A stretch of 64,000 bases of DNA from assembly GCA_963971575.1 (NCBI GenBank), contig OZ020624.1, forward strand, positions 3,353,001-3,417,000, written 5' to 3'. The notes beneath the pieces were generated by a model. The model had not been told where the DNA came from, ran no database searches, and was given only the letters and a program-made list of their open reading frames with translations. Numbering within the stretch: position 1 is the stretch's first letter; the number at the start of each line of letters is the position of its first letter. Positions 42,285 to 53,277 of this stretch are shown here, piece by piece. Both the position numbers and the translations under genes were made by a program. The DNA is from Liopterus haemorrhoidalis. Lineage: Eukaryota; Arthropoda; Insecta; Coleoptera; Dytiscidae.

Positions 42285-42760
42285 ATTTAAGCCTGGAACA
42301 GAATGTACAGCGCGCTACGCCGTCAGCGCGCCGTCATTTGCGACGGCGTTGCGTTAGCGCCGTTGAGAACGCCGTTGAATTTTCGCCTTCACACAATGCA
42401 ATCATTTTTAACGCCATCAAAGTGTCACGTGACAACCTATATCTATGTTTATAGGTGCGCTTTCCTTATTAAAATTATAATGGATGATGAAGACTTGTGT
42501 GTGATGTTATATATGTTGTATGCAAGTTATTTATACATACAAACACTTTACCATTCAGTAAAAACTGAGGTTAGTTGTTCTGCGTCAACGTTCAACGGCG
42601 TTAAAAGTTGGAAGTTAACGAACATTCAGTATCAACGGCGTTCGAACGCCGCTAGGACGTTCCACATTTTGTGCACTTGCGTACGACAGCTTGGTTTTAA
42701 CTTTCCTCTGACAGATAGCGACGTCTAAACTCCGTCAATGCGCCGTAGAACTCGTTGCAT
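42285..42760 (+). mobile_element. ACGGCG-rich element, possibly Harbinger-like
   Basis: Both sides carry many ACGGCG/CGCCGT motifs, including 'ggcgttcgaacgcc'; the ends 'ggaacagaatgtacagcg' (42293) and, inverted, 'ggagcagaatgcaacgag' (42768) resemble each other. A small frame begins MDDEDLCVMLYMLYASYLY at about 42480, similar to N-termini of some Harbinger proteins, and stops soon. Target duplication is not clear; the family call is tentative. Confidence 0.4.
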
Positions 42761-42769
42761 TCTGCTCCC

Positions 42770-43447
42770 CACTTTAGGCTTTAGAGCAAACAGAGCGGTA
42801 CAATCAAGTTGAAATTATTTATGGCATAATCTAACATGCCTACTATCTTTAATATATAAGATTTTGAACCTTCCTCGTAGATTATTTTAAGATTCCGATT
42901 GAAAATAACTGTTTGAAATTTTGTTAAAAACATATTTCTTGCGTTTTGAAAAAGTAAAATTTATTAAAATTTTAAATCAGATTATGTTCTCATAATTAAG
43001 TAGTAAATATAATGTATTCCTTAATTTACACAACATTTGTATACATTAAATATCATAATCTCTCGTAATAAAAATTAATTTTAGGTGGTTTCGTGTGAAG
43101 TGAAACCTCAAGAAGGAATTTAAATAAAAACCATTATATTTCCGGCGACATTTACTAATATACTAATAAAATTTTACAGTCTCGTGTATATTACAAAGGG
43201 GCCCCTAATTTCTTAAGAAGATATTAAAATTTATATTCTTTAACAACTGTTACTTTTATGTACAAAGGCGAATTTTTATATTTTTAAATTTTACTACCTT
43301 AAAAAAAGATTTCAGAATGCTCGAACATACTTTATGGGAAATCCTTGTAAAACTGAAGAAAAATCAATTACTGCACATCTTATACTATTTATTTTTCTAC
43401 ATAATCTCTATTTATCTTGGTGGAACCAGACTTTTTTTTTTCATTGC
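42770..43447. other. No feature recognised
   Basis: AT-rich sequence lacking open frames, hairpins or matches elsewhere in the window. Confidence 0.4.
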
Positions 43448-44790
43448 CAGATGATTTCTGTTTGATTTCTTCGTTCAATCTGTTTAATAACGACGCATAT
43501 TACGAGGATTGCCCTTTATGTTTTTACAAACGACCACAAGATGGCTATATTGAAATGTACCATTACTATATCCGTAAAATTTGACATTTTTTATTGTGAA
43601 AGCAGTGGCAGCTTATAAATTGACAGTGAGTGTTGAACAAATTTGTGAAAAAATGGATAATACTCGTGAAGGTTTTCGTTGGATGATTTTTTACGATTTT
43701 AGACTATTCATTGCCAGATGAACATTTTGAATTTGATTTTTTCGTTCAATCTGTCTAATAACGACGCATATTACGAGGGTTACCTTTTATGTTTTACAAA
43801 CGGCCACTAGATGGCAATATTGAAATGTGTCATTACCATATGCGTAACATTTGACATTTGTTATTGTGCAATCAGTGGCAGTTTATAAATTGTACGAGTA
43901 GTTTGTTGCAGTGAGCGTTTAAAAAAAAACAAATATGTGAAAAAATGGATATTACTCGTGAAGGTTTTCGTTAGATGATTTCTTATGATTTTAGTAAAGG
44001 CCTAACTCAACAACAATGCGTAGATTCGCTTCGTTCAACTTTTGGTAATAAAGCACCATCAGAAAAGACTGTTTACAATTGGTTTTCAGAATTTCGTCGG
44101 GGTTGTGCGTCTGTCAGTGATGAATCTCGTGAAGGTTGGCTAAAATTGGTTATGATTCAAAAAAACATCGATGCTGTGCGCATAATGATTTAAGAGGATT
44201 GGCATGTGACTTACCGTGAGATAGAGGCACCCTTAGGCATATCGCAGACTGCAATACATTCAATTTTGCATGAACATTTAGCTGTGAAAAAGGTCTGTTC
44301 CCGATGGATTCCGCATAATTTGACCGAAGCACAAAAAAAATCTCGTGTTGATTGGTGTAAAGAATGCTAAAAAAATTCAACCTAGGCACTGCAAAATCCA
44401 TGTTCAGCATCGTTACAGGTGATGAAACTTGGATTTATTCATATGAACCGGAAACTAAGCAACAAATCCACTGTTTTTTTTTTTTTTCGTCCACGAACGC
44501 AACCATTCCTTTAGAGGATTGAAGAAAAGTTAATGCTGAATGGTATACAAAAATTTGTTTGCCAGAAGTCAGCGAAAAAATCAGAAAACAATTGATTATT
44601 TGAAGGGGAAAAATATCGAATTTATGTCTCATTGACCGTATTCACCTGATTTATCCCCAAACGACTTTTTTTGGTTCCCCAATGTCAAATAAAAAATGCG
44701 GGGACAGCGATTTTCATCACCTCAAGAAGCTGTTGAATTCTTCGAAAACCATATTTTTTTTTATATACTGAGTAGAAAAAATGTTTCGAG
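43448..44790 (+). pseudogene. Mariner, decayed, with duplicated 5' end
   Basis: The 5' region occurs twice (about 43448-43709 and 43711-43990): 'cgcatattacgaggrttrcc', 'aaatttgtgaaaaaatggat' and so on. The second copy continues as MDITREGFR-stop, ISYDFSKGLTQQQCVDSLRS, TVYNWFSEFRRG, then after stops ISQTAIHSILHEHLAVKKV and D1 in IVTGDETWIYSYEPE. D2 is deleted; PYSPDLSPNDFF (third Asp) survives in another frame near 44640. The 3' end is abutted by the R4 short element at 44795. Confidence 0.82.
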
Positions 44791-44794
44791 AATT

Positions 44795-45166
44795 CCCAGC
44801 AAACATTTTTATACGGGCCAATACTGGTAAAGCACATACTCCCCGGCATTGAAAGTAATGGGCCAGTACCCCGGTGTCCCCGGGGCCGTTACTGGCCCAT
44901 TGATGTATCAGTTGCTGGCCCAGCAACGGTAAAGTGCAAAATAATCGCATTAGTTGCAAGATTTATTTCTGATGGTTTTAAGTAAAAAGTATGAGTGAAG
45001 AAGAATGCTTATAAAATGCTGGTAAAGTACTTCGTATAGGCGGAATGCGAAATACAAATGTGAAGTACATTATTAATACTGGCGTTGCACTTACTTTTGG
45101 TGCCAGTAATTTACCAGCATAAAAGCAGTTTGCCAGCATTCGGCCGTTAGTTGAATGTTTGCTGGG
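44795..45166. mobile_element. 372-bp R4 element, short form
   Basis: Ends CCCAGCAAACATT and AATGTTTGCTGGG, flanked by TT on both sides (44793-44794, 45167-45168). On the minus strand its left ~200 bp match 9213-9390 and its right ~170 bp match the right end of the 9213-10929 element ('gcgattattttgcacttta', 'ctggcccattactttcaat'). It is therefore an internally deleted relative, carrying one tandem unit only. Confidence 0.9.
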
Positions 45167-45168
45167 TT

Positions 45169-46144
45169 GGTTGCATTGGTTTGGCATCCCCTGCACCTCA
45201 CTAGCTACGCCATTGGTATAATACGAAGTTCAAAATTAGTCCCAAATACGCGACTAACAAATATTTTAAGTTCCTGTGAATTTAAAAGTTAATTATCAAA
45301 ATATTCCATAATAAACACCCATGGGACTTTGATCAATTCAATCTTTTAATAAAAATAATGACTCACCACAATACTCACCTCAATCAACTGAATATTTAAT
45401 GAAAGAATTCTATTAATTTTTTAATATACTATAAATCGATATATGTATTACTTATTACATAAATTAATAACTCAAACCTATATGTGTAGGGAGTATTAAA
45501 ATTATTGACTTTCAGTAAAAATACATCGGAAGAAATAACCACGTTAATTTGATGGGTTTATAAAAAATGTATAGGCTGTTACTCATATCAAGGGAAATGG
45601 TGGAGAAGGAGGTTTAAGAGGGACCAGGGGTATGTTAATAGCAGCTGGGGGTGTTATGAGAGGGTAGAGGTGTAAGGAAACGTGCTCAAAGGGGTTGGGT
45701 TTGTGAGGGGAAGGTGTGAGATAGCTATCCCACATCTGACACCAGCTTCGTTAAATTTGGTAGTCACACGCCAACTAAAAATATGTCATATATAACTAAT
45801 GTATAGAATCAAGACTCTGACAGTAACAGGGCTGCGTAAGTAATTAAAAAGTTGCTTTAATTGGAAGAAATTTCCGAGGAAAGTTTTTTATTTTTAGAGT
45901 TTCGTAAGTAAATCAAAAAAATCTGTAATTGCCACACATATGTATGGCGCTAGGAATGTTTTGAGATACGGCTGCATAAATAAACGTAGAAAGTTTATTC
46001 TTATATCATAAAATAAACCATTTAAAAAATAATAGATACAATGATAAATAAATTTTATGTAACCAGATTATTATGTGCAATACAAGTGTAAACTTATCGA
46101 TATGAGTGAGTAATCGTGATTTTGTACAATTTTGTACAATTTCA
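45169..46144. other. No feature recognised
   Basis: 45590-45740 is G-rich on the plus strand without coding signature. Nothing else recognised. Confidence 0.35.
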
Positions 46145-46330
46145 AATGTGGTGTGACTGTGGAAGAGTGTTTCTCCGAAATGTTTACTATTTTTCTGAGA
46201 TTTTTCTAAGTCAGAGCACAGTGTTTCGTTAGTATAAACAATTTCAAAAAGAAATTTTTAACCTAGGTAATAATCCACGCCCAGAAAGTATGGTGATCTC
46301 CAAAACTATAAAAGATATGATGTACGATTA
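46145..46330 (+). pseudogene. Mariner N-terminal fragment
   Basis: Translation reads CGVTVEECFSEMFTIFSEIF, LSQSTVFR-stop-YKQFQKEI and LGNNPRPESMVISKTIKDM. This has the mariner pattern of first helix-turn-helix, 'S.VF.W...F' and 'RP'. A stop replaces the expected W. No catalytic part follows. Confidence 0.5.
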
Positions 46331-46424
46331 GATAAAAGTTCCACAACATGTATTTGTTTTTCCATAAAAACAAAATTGTAAATTTAATGTTTACAAAATA
46401 GTTGTTGACGTTTTTAAAATGCTA

Positions 46425-46985
46425 TTTCAAATAAAAATTTGGGAACATAGTACTGATTTTCATAATGTTTTTATTGATTTCAGAAAAGTCTGTGACAACA
46501 TTGTGTTTGAGAAACACTGGAAAATTATAGAAGAATTTGGCATCCTCGGTAAACTTATCAAGATGACAATGGTATGTATGTCTGGATCCGAAGAGTTAAA
46601 GTAAAGACCCTTTTGTTTCAGCCTTTCGAAATACATTCAAGGGTCAAATAAGGAGATACTTTGCTATTTAACCTCGTGCTGAAGATGGTTCTACGAAAAG
46701 TCCAAGATACCAACTACCATGATCTGCACCTCAATGGATGCCACAAGATTTTAGGGAATGCAGATGACCTGGATATTATGAAAGAATGAAGAAGGAGAAT
46801 GAATGTGGGAAGACCTTGCAAGAATCAGTTAAAATTTTTGGCTCACAGCAACGATGATAATTTGCGCAAGACCTCGCAGAAGATGGAAAGATCAGCTAAC
46901 CGAAGATCTAGCAAGTATTGGTGTACAGAACACACGGAAAGACCAAACAATGTACACCAAGATGGAAGACTTACGTGAGTGAGGC
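46425..46985 (+). pseudogene. LINE reverse transcriptase fragments
   Basis: HNVFIDFRKVCDNIVFEKHW (motif A with FIDF), GILGKLIKMTM, then after stops FNLVLKMVLRKVQD and LGNADDLDIM (catalytic YADD decayed to NADD). A further frame, RRPARRWKDQLTEDLASIGV, is from the C-terminal region, so the middle is deleted. Confidence 0.75.
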
Positions 46986-47504
46986 CAAAAGTCAACCCGA
47001 CTAATATTGCCCAAAGAAGAAATAATATTTTATTCAAGGTATTCACCAAGAACAAAATATACAATTTTGTACATAAATTCCAGTAGTAATAAAATTTAAA
47101 TATTAATTTGTACAGCCCTAAGCCCGTTAAATCTGTTATACATGTCCACACCCTTCATCCAGGGGTGTTTATTTGAAAATAGAGATTTGTGTCGGTCGGC
47201 GGCCGACAGATTCACACGGCGATAAGAACACTTTAACTGATTTTGTCACGTCATTTCTGAAAACGTTATTGGGAGGTTAAAATCATTTTAACCGAAGATA
47301 TTTCACAAAAATATGGTTAATCATATAGCTAATAAAATAATGACCAAGAAATAAGTGTCTTTTAATTCTCCACTGAAGAAGGTAACTTCATTAAGTTTCT
47401 AAAAGAGTACCAACGTTACGGAGTAAATTCATGAACAGTTTTATTGCGTATTTCTGACTTGAGATCTGTTAGATATACTTATCACTGCGAACGCTAAATA
47501 ATGA
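46986..47504. other. No feature recognised
   Basis: No coding motif or repeat seen. Confidence 0.4.
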
Positions 47505-48235
47505 TAATACTTGTCTTCTAGCTATAGACCTATATCACTAACTACTTGTCTATTACACTACATAGATAGTAATCTACGTATTCTGCATTTTTCGGGTCTC
47601 CTGGGACGTTTGATGTTCTTTATGAAATATTTCATGTCGAACGACGCATCAAGGTGCATATCGGAAATACCTTGTCAAAAGACTGGACAATGGTGTTCCA
47701 CAGGGCGCTATACTGAACTTTACACTATTTTTAATTGCCATTAACGGTGCAACTACACGATTTCGATTACCTGTACAGAGTTCAATATTTGTTTTTTTTT
47801 TTGTCTATATGTATGAACACACAAAAAAAGTACATGTTCAATTAATAATAATAATAATAATAATTTGTTGAAGACATTGGTATCTTTTTCGCCGGACAAA
47901 AGACGACTACTATCAATGTCACCTTTAGCTATCAATCGTCTATATAAGGGCAACCTAAAATGGCTTTAAATTCTTGACCAGCAAAATTGTGTTTCTCCAT
48001 TTTGTAAGAGAAGGGTTGTCCATCCTAACCCTAGACTTAATGGATCACAATTACCCTTTAGCGATACTGGCAGATTTTTTGGTGTTGTGTTTAATTCTCA
48101 TCTTACTTGGCGGGCACATTTTTTTGTACGTCAAGAAAAAATGCCAAGTGTCGCTCAATTTATTGCGGGTCCTCAGGCACTGTGTCGGCATTCTGGTGGA
48201 CTATCCGATTCTATTTGTTTTAATCTTTTCATTAT
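47505..48235 (+). pseudogene. Jockey-type LINE reverse transcriptase fragments
   Basis: SSYRPISLTTCL (start of the polymerase core), KRLDNGVPQGAILNFTLF (motif B region) in a second frame, and GRFFGVVFNSHLTWRAHIF (after the polymerase core) in a third. Large parts between are missing. An (AAT)n run of about 18 bp lies at 47847-47864 inside the debris. Confidence 0.75.
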
Positions 48236-48672
48236 TTTAATACCTATATTTTAATCTTTCAAACTTAATCTTGTAAACAGTATATTATAATAAACCAAAT
48301 TCATTAATTTTAAACCGTCTTACTTAACGTGTATAAACCTTCACCTTTAACACCTTTAGTGAACAGCCTTTAAGTCCAGACTAATTACAAGATGCCTGAT
48401 CAGGTTAGTAAGTACATATACATATAATTTAATTCACATATCGTAATGATGAACCCTGGATAAAACTTAAGCCTAGTACCCAAACTCCTTTAGTCAGGAA
48501 TCTCATTTCAGTTTGAGATCAGACTTTATATTATATCACAGGCTCGCTACCTAGTTGATAATAAATGGTACGATATTAAAGTAACGTATCAAGGGCTCGC
48601 TACAATAACCTTACTAGGAAGTGACGTAATTGTTGTAGTAACTTTTATTGATGAAGTAAATCGTTTGATAAA
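48236..48672. other. No feature recognised
   Basis: AT-rich spacer; no frame or repeat recognised. Confidence 0.4.
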
Positions 48673-49901
48673 CGGCCCGATTCTGTAAAAAGTTACTAGG
48701 TTAGTTGCTACTGAGTAACGTTGCTACGAAATAACTTTTATAGTAACTTTCTTATCAATCGCCAAACAATTGGTATTCTCCAAGCATAAGCACAAGCAAC
48801 GTTCTTATAACAAGTTATATTTAGTAACGTTGCTACAAAGAACCGTGAAGCTAGAAGCAGATTACGTTCTGCGCAGGCGAGGTATTCATTTTTTATTGAG
48901 TTTGACAGCTACTATGTTGTGAGTTTCTGAGGTTAAACGAAAAATGTTTTATAAACAAAATCAGAAAAAGAATTGCAAACAGATGGAAATTTTGTTGAAT
49001 TTCCTAGCAAATAACCCGGTCATGGTCGGCGATACGAGTGTTTAAAAAATAATTGACAGGAACGAGTGGTGGTGCTGTAGTGATGTGCTATGTGGTTACT
49101 GTTTTCTATGTGGTGGTGCAAGTTATAGTCCAAATTTAAATGAATTGCGTGAAATACAGTTAAAGAAGCTCGGATAGCCATTGAACAGGCGCGCACTTAA
49201 AACATTGATCTGGGAAGGGTCCATTTCGAAAAAATATCTGTAATATAATACAAATGTATTGTTGTGTTTTTATGGAGAGGACTGGGTTTATATATTAATT
49301 TAATTTTGATTATAATTTAATTTTTAATAATAAAAAAGGTGATTCTTATTTGCAATCGCTTAGTTTTTATTAAATAAGATATGATTTTTCAAATCCTTGG
49401 GGGAGGGGGTCTGAACTCGTCGACCACCCTCTTGTGTGCGCGGCTTCTATTGACAGTCGTAGTTAATACATTTAAAAAATATTGTACTGTTATACTATTA
49501 TAAAACAAATGTAAATAAACAAAAAAAAAAATATATATATAAATTGAAATAAAGAACTCGAAGAATTTTGTGCTATACAGAAAATAAAATAAAAATCCTT
49601 CTATAATTATTGTCTCTATGTTGCCCTTCATTGTAAAATGCTTGAAATAATTCATTATTAAACAGAAAAATTGCGATTTTTCACGATTTTAACAAGTTAT
49701 TTTGAAGTTACTAAGTGTAGCAACTGCTTTCTGTTAGTTGTTATCCATAATAACTTTTTTAGCAACTAGTTACTAATTTCATAGTAACTTTTTTCTTACA
49801 GAATACGGATTTCGTGAAAGTTGCTAAAAAAGTTACTGACCTTGTATTTAGCAACTTTTATTGTAACTTTTTTGTAGTAACTTGCTTACAGAATTGGGCC
49901 G
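48673..49901. mobile_element. 1.2-kb element with CGGCCCRATTCTGTAA ends, Harbinger-like
   Basis: The left end CGGCCCGATTCTGTAA and right inverse CGGCCCAATTCTGTAA match at 15 of 16, and both sides are rich in repeated 'agttactaa' and 'gtaacttttt' units for about 200 bp. An internal frame at about 48943 (MFYKQNQKKNCKQMEILLNF then LANNPVMVGD) resembles the Myb/SANT-type helper domain of Harbinger elements but stops soon. Target duplication was not identified. Remaining interior is AT-rich. Confidence 0.55.
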
Positions 49902-50445
49902 ACTGTTCACCTATACCAGTTAATATCGGTTTCCAAAAAATATATTTTGGGATAATACTCAGTCATTGATTTAATGTTTTTCTGTTGTAGACGTACTATT
50001 TTTGGTCAACATCATGATTATTCAACAAAAAATAGGAATTAATGAGTAAATTTGCAATTACAATTTGTCTTGTCTGTCCATCTATCTCTGAAGAAACATC
50101 CCCAAATGCAGATTTATTTGCTGACACATGGCAAGACATAATACAAGTGGAACAAGTGCAGTTCTACAATGCTGTAGCACATCTGGAGGAGCATGTTCTA
50201 CCAGAGCAGCAGGCTGCAGTCCATTGTATTCTTGTTTCTGTCCGGCGATTAATTTACTGCTGTTTGCAGCAAATCGATTGTGGTTGTTACTGGACGTTAA
50301 GTGGAGTTGCTATTGATAATTGTGAGTTATTTCAATTGAAGAACACAAAATAACATAAAAAGGATAAGGATAAAACCAGGGACTAGAAACTACGGCAGCT
50401 ATTTCTTAATTAATGCCAAAGTAGGATCGATTCATTTTTCAACTC
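49902..50445 (+). other. Unassigned; open frame 50042-50353 of unknown nature
   Basis: A 103-codon frame starting MSKFAITICLVCPSISEETS lies in a less AT-rich block (50090-50320). It has no signal, repeat or motif I recognise, and another 62-codon frame overlaps it. No splice or neighbour evidence supports a gene. It could be an exon fragment of an unidentified transposon protein. Confidence 0.25.
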
Positions 50446-50470
50446 TGCCTTTCCTAGGGTTTTGTAGGTA

Positions 50471-51486
50471 TTTATTTATTTATTTATTTATTTAATACAT
50501 CTGTCCCAACAGCATAGCCAAAATTGGACAGGAACATAATTAACAATATTAAGACTTAAAAATTAACAATATTAAACATAAAAAATCATAATACACAAAA
50601 ATGAATAAATTTATAGAACTTTATATGAAAATTTTTAGAATTACTAGAACAGTTCAATTTTTGTATTCTGCTCATAATATGAACACATCCTGTTCAATGG
50701 GGATTTTAGGAATAGATTGGTATGTGCCTGGGGAAGATAAAAAAGTGAGGAATGCCTTGTACGGAAAGATGGGATGTGGAAATTTAATTGTTGAAAGGAA
50801 AGTGGATCGTCAATTAGATTTGATGCTAATTTTTTAAGATAGTTTGTGGAGCTTAACTCACGACGCTCACTTAAAGATTTGGTGGAAAAAATATTAAGAA
50901 GGGTACTATATGAGAGATCGAAAGGGGGGTAGGATCCCATAACTTTAAAGTAGATGAACTTTAAAAATTTATGTTGCACTTTTTCAATGGCATTCTTTTG
51001 AATCTCATAAATGGGATCCCATACTATTGAACAATATTCAATTTTAGAGCGAATGAATGCATAATAAAGTGTGAAGATAACGTTTATGTTTGAAAAAGTG
51101 CGTGAATTCCTGATAATAAATCCTAGCATTTTATAGGACGAAGAACAAATCGTATCTATATGCGAGTTGAAAGTAAGTCTACTATCAAACTCGATGCCCA
51201 GATCCCGGGTACTTTCGCAACGAGTAAGCAACTGATTAAGTATCGAATAGGAGAAAATAGTGGGGTTACATTTACGTGTAAATGTCAGAATTTTGCATTT
51301 AGAAAGATTGAGGTTAAGTTTGTTTAAGGTGCACCAATTAGAGATATTTTCCAAGTCGTTTTGAAGAATGTGGCAATCATTATTTGAAGAGATAGTGCGG
51401 AAAATTTTAAGATCGTCGGCAAAAACTAATCTTTCACTGACTATTACATTATTAATGTCATCAATAAATATTAAAAAAAGAAGATG
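50471..51486 (-). mobile_element. 5'-truncated Jockey-type LINE
   Basis: The frame enters at about 51480 with INNVIVSERLVFADDLKIFR (catalytic FADD) and stays open to the stop at 50644: KMLGFIIRNSRTFSNINVIF, FIRSKIEYCSIVWDPIYEIQ, and a C-terminal PSFRTRHSSLFYLPQ...PLNRMCSYYEQN. The 3' tail ends in six TTTA units as seen on the plus strand (50471-50494), a tail form seen in such elements. Inserted into a HINE-1-like repeat. Confidence 0.85.
50644..51480 (-). CDS. LINE reverse transcriptase, C-terminal part (partial, open)
   Basis: About 279 codons without a stop, beginning inside the polymerase domain just before FADD and covering the thumb and C-terminal regions (RDLGIEFDSRLTFNSHID, KMLGFIIRN, NAIEKVQHKFLKF). 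The first Met (51354) is internal. No start, endonuclease or ORF1; it would be inactive. The N-terminal edge is the truncation point typical of LINE insertion. Confidence 0.8.
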   Translation of the reverse strand, partial: LFLIFIDDINNVIVSERLVFADDLKIFRTISSNNDCHILQNDLENISNWCTLNKLNLNLSKCKILTFTRKCNPTIFSYSILNQLLTRCESTRDLGIEFDSRLTFNSHIDTICSSSYKMLGFIIRNSRTFSNINVIFTLYYAFIRSKIEYCSIVWDPIYEIQKNAIEKVQHKFLKFIYFKVMGSYPPFDLSYSTLLNIFSTKSLSERRELSSTNYLKKLASNLIDDPLSFQQLNFHIPSFRTRHSSLFYLPQAHTNLFLKSPLNRMCSYYEQNTKIELF

Positions 51487-51974
51487 TGGTAAGAAGATGT
51501 GGTATGACCACAGAAAACCCTTATAGCATCACACATGTGCCTGTCTGTGTATGGTAGAAATTGTAGCCAAACGACTGAACATATAAAATTAAAATGTGAC
51601 ATGCTTATCTAACTCTTTGACTCATATAAGAAAACTATAGAGAGTTCTTGAAAACACATCACGAGATAAATATAAAAAATATGTATTTAATAAAAAATAA
51701 ACACTTTTTAAAATTTTAAGTCTGTAAACCCAAACTCCCAAAGTATCAAGAAAAATTTCTTAATAAGAGGATGAACAAGCATATTCCTTATTAAAAAAAA
51801 AAAAAAAAATGTGATTTTCGACAAAAAATGCCAGAAGGGTTAATATTAAAAACGGAATAATGTACATTGATGCAACAGGAATTTTGGATCAAATTGTTTT
51901 TTTTCGAAAAATATAGAATTTTTTGTGTCCTTTGAAAAATAATATATTTTTTTAAAACTTATTGTGTGGTATCG

Positions 51975-52560
51975 AAAAAACCAGCTGTGGCCACCAGAGG
52001 ACCGACCACCATCACAAAGTACTTGTATAAAATACGTTCTAGCAACAGAGTAGAAATAACTTGGCCTAATATTTTCTAACAGAGATATTATTTATCATGA
52101 CCATGGAAATGTTACATATAAGTATGAAAAAATAGATTCTTCATACCTAAATATAAATTTTTCGTTTTATCAAAAAATGTCTCAAATAAAAGTTATTAGC
52201 TATTGCAGTTATAGAAACTTTTGTAAAATAAATTTTTTCGAAACATTTTTTTGTTGCCAGTAAACTCCTATTTCTAGTCAACCGATTTTTCAACAATTTT
52301 TCGTTTTATCAAAAAATATCTTACTAAATATTTTTTTTGGAAATATTTTTCTGTTATGAAATATTCACAAAAATCTTAAAATCGATTATTACCGAAAGTT
52401 GATCAACTCGAATAATCGATCAAAAGCTTGAATATAAAGTTTCATAAAAATCATTTTTCCTAAATTTGCTCTGCACGTGTACACAGACAGACGGACGGAC
52501 AGTCAGACAGACAGAAAGACAGACAGACAGACAGAGAGACGGACAGTAAATTTACTCTCC
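51975..52560 (+). mobile_element. HINE-2 copy 2
   Basis: Starts at 'cagctgtggccaccagagg' and shares with 62182-62756, in order, 'acttgtataaaatac', 'tggcctaatattttctaaca', 'tatttatcatgaccatgg', 'gtctcaaataaaagttatta', 'agttgatcaact' and 'gctctgcacgtgtacac'. It ends in a (GACA/GACG)n tract (52485-52545). An imperfect internal duplication of the 'ccgttttatcaaaaaatgtc' and 'aaatatttttctgtt' parts is visible. Confidence 0.75.
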
Positions 52561-52574
52561 GGTACCTTTTAGCG

Positions 52575-52737
52575 CAAAGTGGTTCAGTTAAAAATCCGAA
52601 AAAATTCAAAGTAATGAACATTGATCTAAATCGAAAACGTACAAGAGGAATTTTTGATAAAATTTCGTTTTTGGAAAATATTGTAGTTTTTTTGATTTTT
52701 GACAAAATAATTTTTTTAATTTTGGCTAAATTATGGC
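52575..52737 (+). repeat. HINE-1-like fragment
   Basis: 'gttaaaaatccgaaaaaatt', 'aagtaatgaacattgat' and 'gaggaatttttgataaaat' correspond to the middle of HINE-1. It follows the HINE-2 tetranucleotide tract directly, so the two families may have recombined at the tract. Confidence 0.5.
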
Positions 52738-53078
52738 AAAATTATGAACAAAAATAGCCACGATTGAAGTCGGCAAACCATTGATAAACAGTATTTCTTG
52801 ATGGTGCTTCATCGCCAAAAGTCAAATTAAGTTCATCGATGCACTGTTGTAGGGTTAATACACGTCCAAAGTTGTAAAAAATAATCGCTCGAAAATTTAC
52901 TTCAATTTTTAGCAGAGATGATTTTTTTCAAGTTACTGTAAACAAGACAAATAGCGCTCGTACGTCAAATCGTTCTGAGTACGTAAACGTCAAAAATGTC
53001 AAAGTTTACGATAGAAGCGTCAGTTGCCAGATGGCAGCACTAGTTAGCGCAATCCCGAAATATAAGAGGCAACCCTCG
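52738..53078 (-). pseudogene. Mariner N-terminal fragment with 5' terminus
   Basis: On the minus strand the terminus CGAGGGTTGCCTCTTATATT starts at 53078 next to TA (53079-53080), followed by 'gtgctgccatctggcaactg'. The frame then reads EVNFRAIIFYNFGRVLTLQQ, CIDELNLTFGDEAPSRNTVY and QWFADFNRGYF-stop, the mariner helix-turn-helix region. The rest is missing. Related to the 43448-44790 mariner by terminus and protein. Confidence 0.72.
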
Positions 53079-53277
53079 TACTACAAACTCGCTTCTTAAT
53101 TTATGGTAGGGCCGTGATAGAAAAACAGCGTAATATTTGGTGGTGACAATGCCATTTGGGAGACAAGGCAAAAAACTTATTGGACAGATTTATTATGTTC
53201 AAATTTCAGTTCTCTAAGTCCAACCGTTTGGCCAACATTTCTACAGTACAGACAGACTCATGAATGACTGTCTAAGG

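Larger units (their letters stand above)
50446..51975 (+). mobile_element. Decayed HINE-1-like copy, split by a LINE
   Basis: The left piece 'ctagggttttgtaggtat' (50454-50471) and the right piece 'tatgaccacagaaaaccctt' (51504 onward) are adjacent in intact HINE-1. Downstream blocks 'ttgtagccaaacgactgaac', 'gtgacatgcttatc' and 'gtacattgatg' follow in order to about 51975. The tetranucleotide tract is reduced to 'gcctgtctgtgt' and there is no tRNA-like block. Confidence 0.65.

Noticed and set aside
42501..42728. Continuation of a Harbinger protein beyond MDDEDL
   Set aside because: After about 40 codons no block typical of the nuclease remains; the frame is kept only as part of the tentative element.
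47395..47425. Hammerhead-like CTGAAGA with downstream stem
   Set aside because: The base string after the stem is GTTTC rather than GAAAC, so the core is incomplete.
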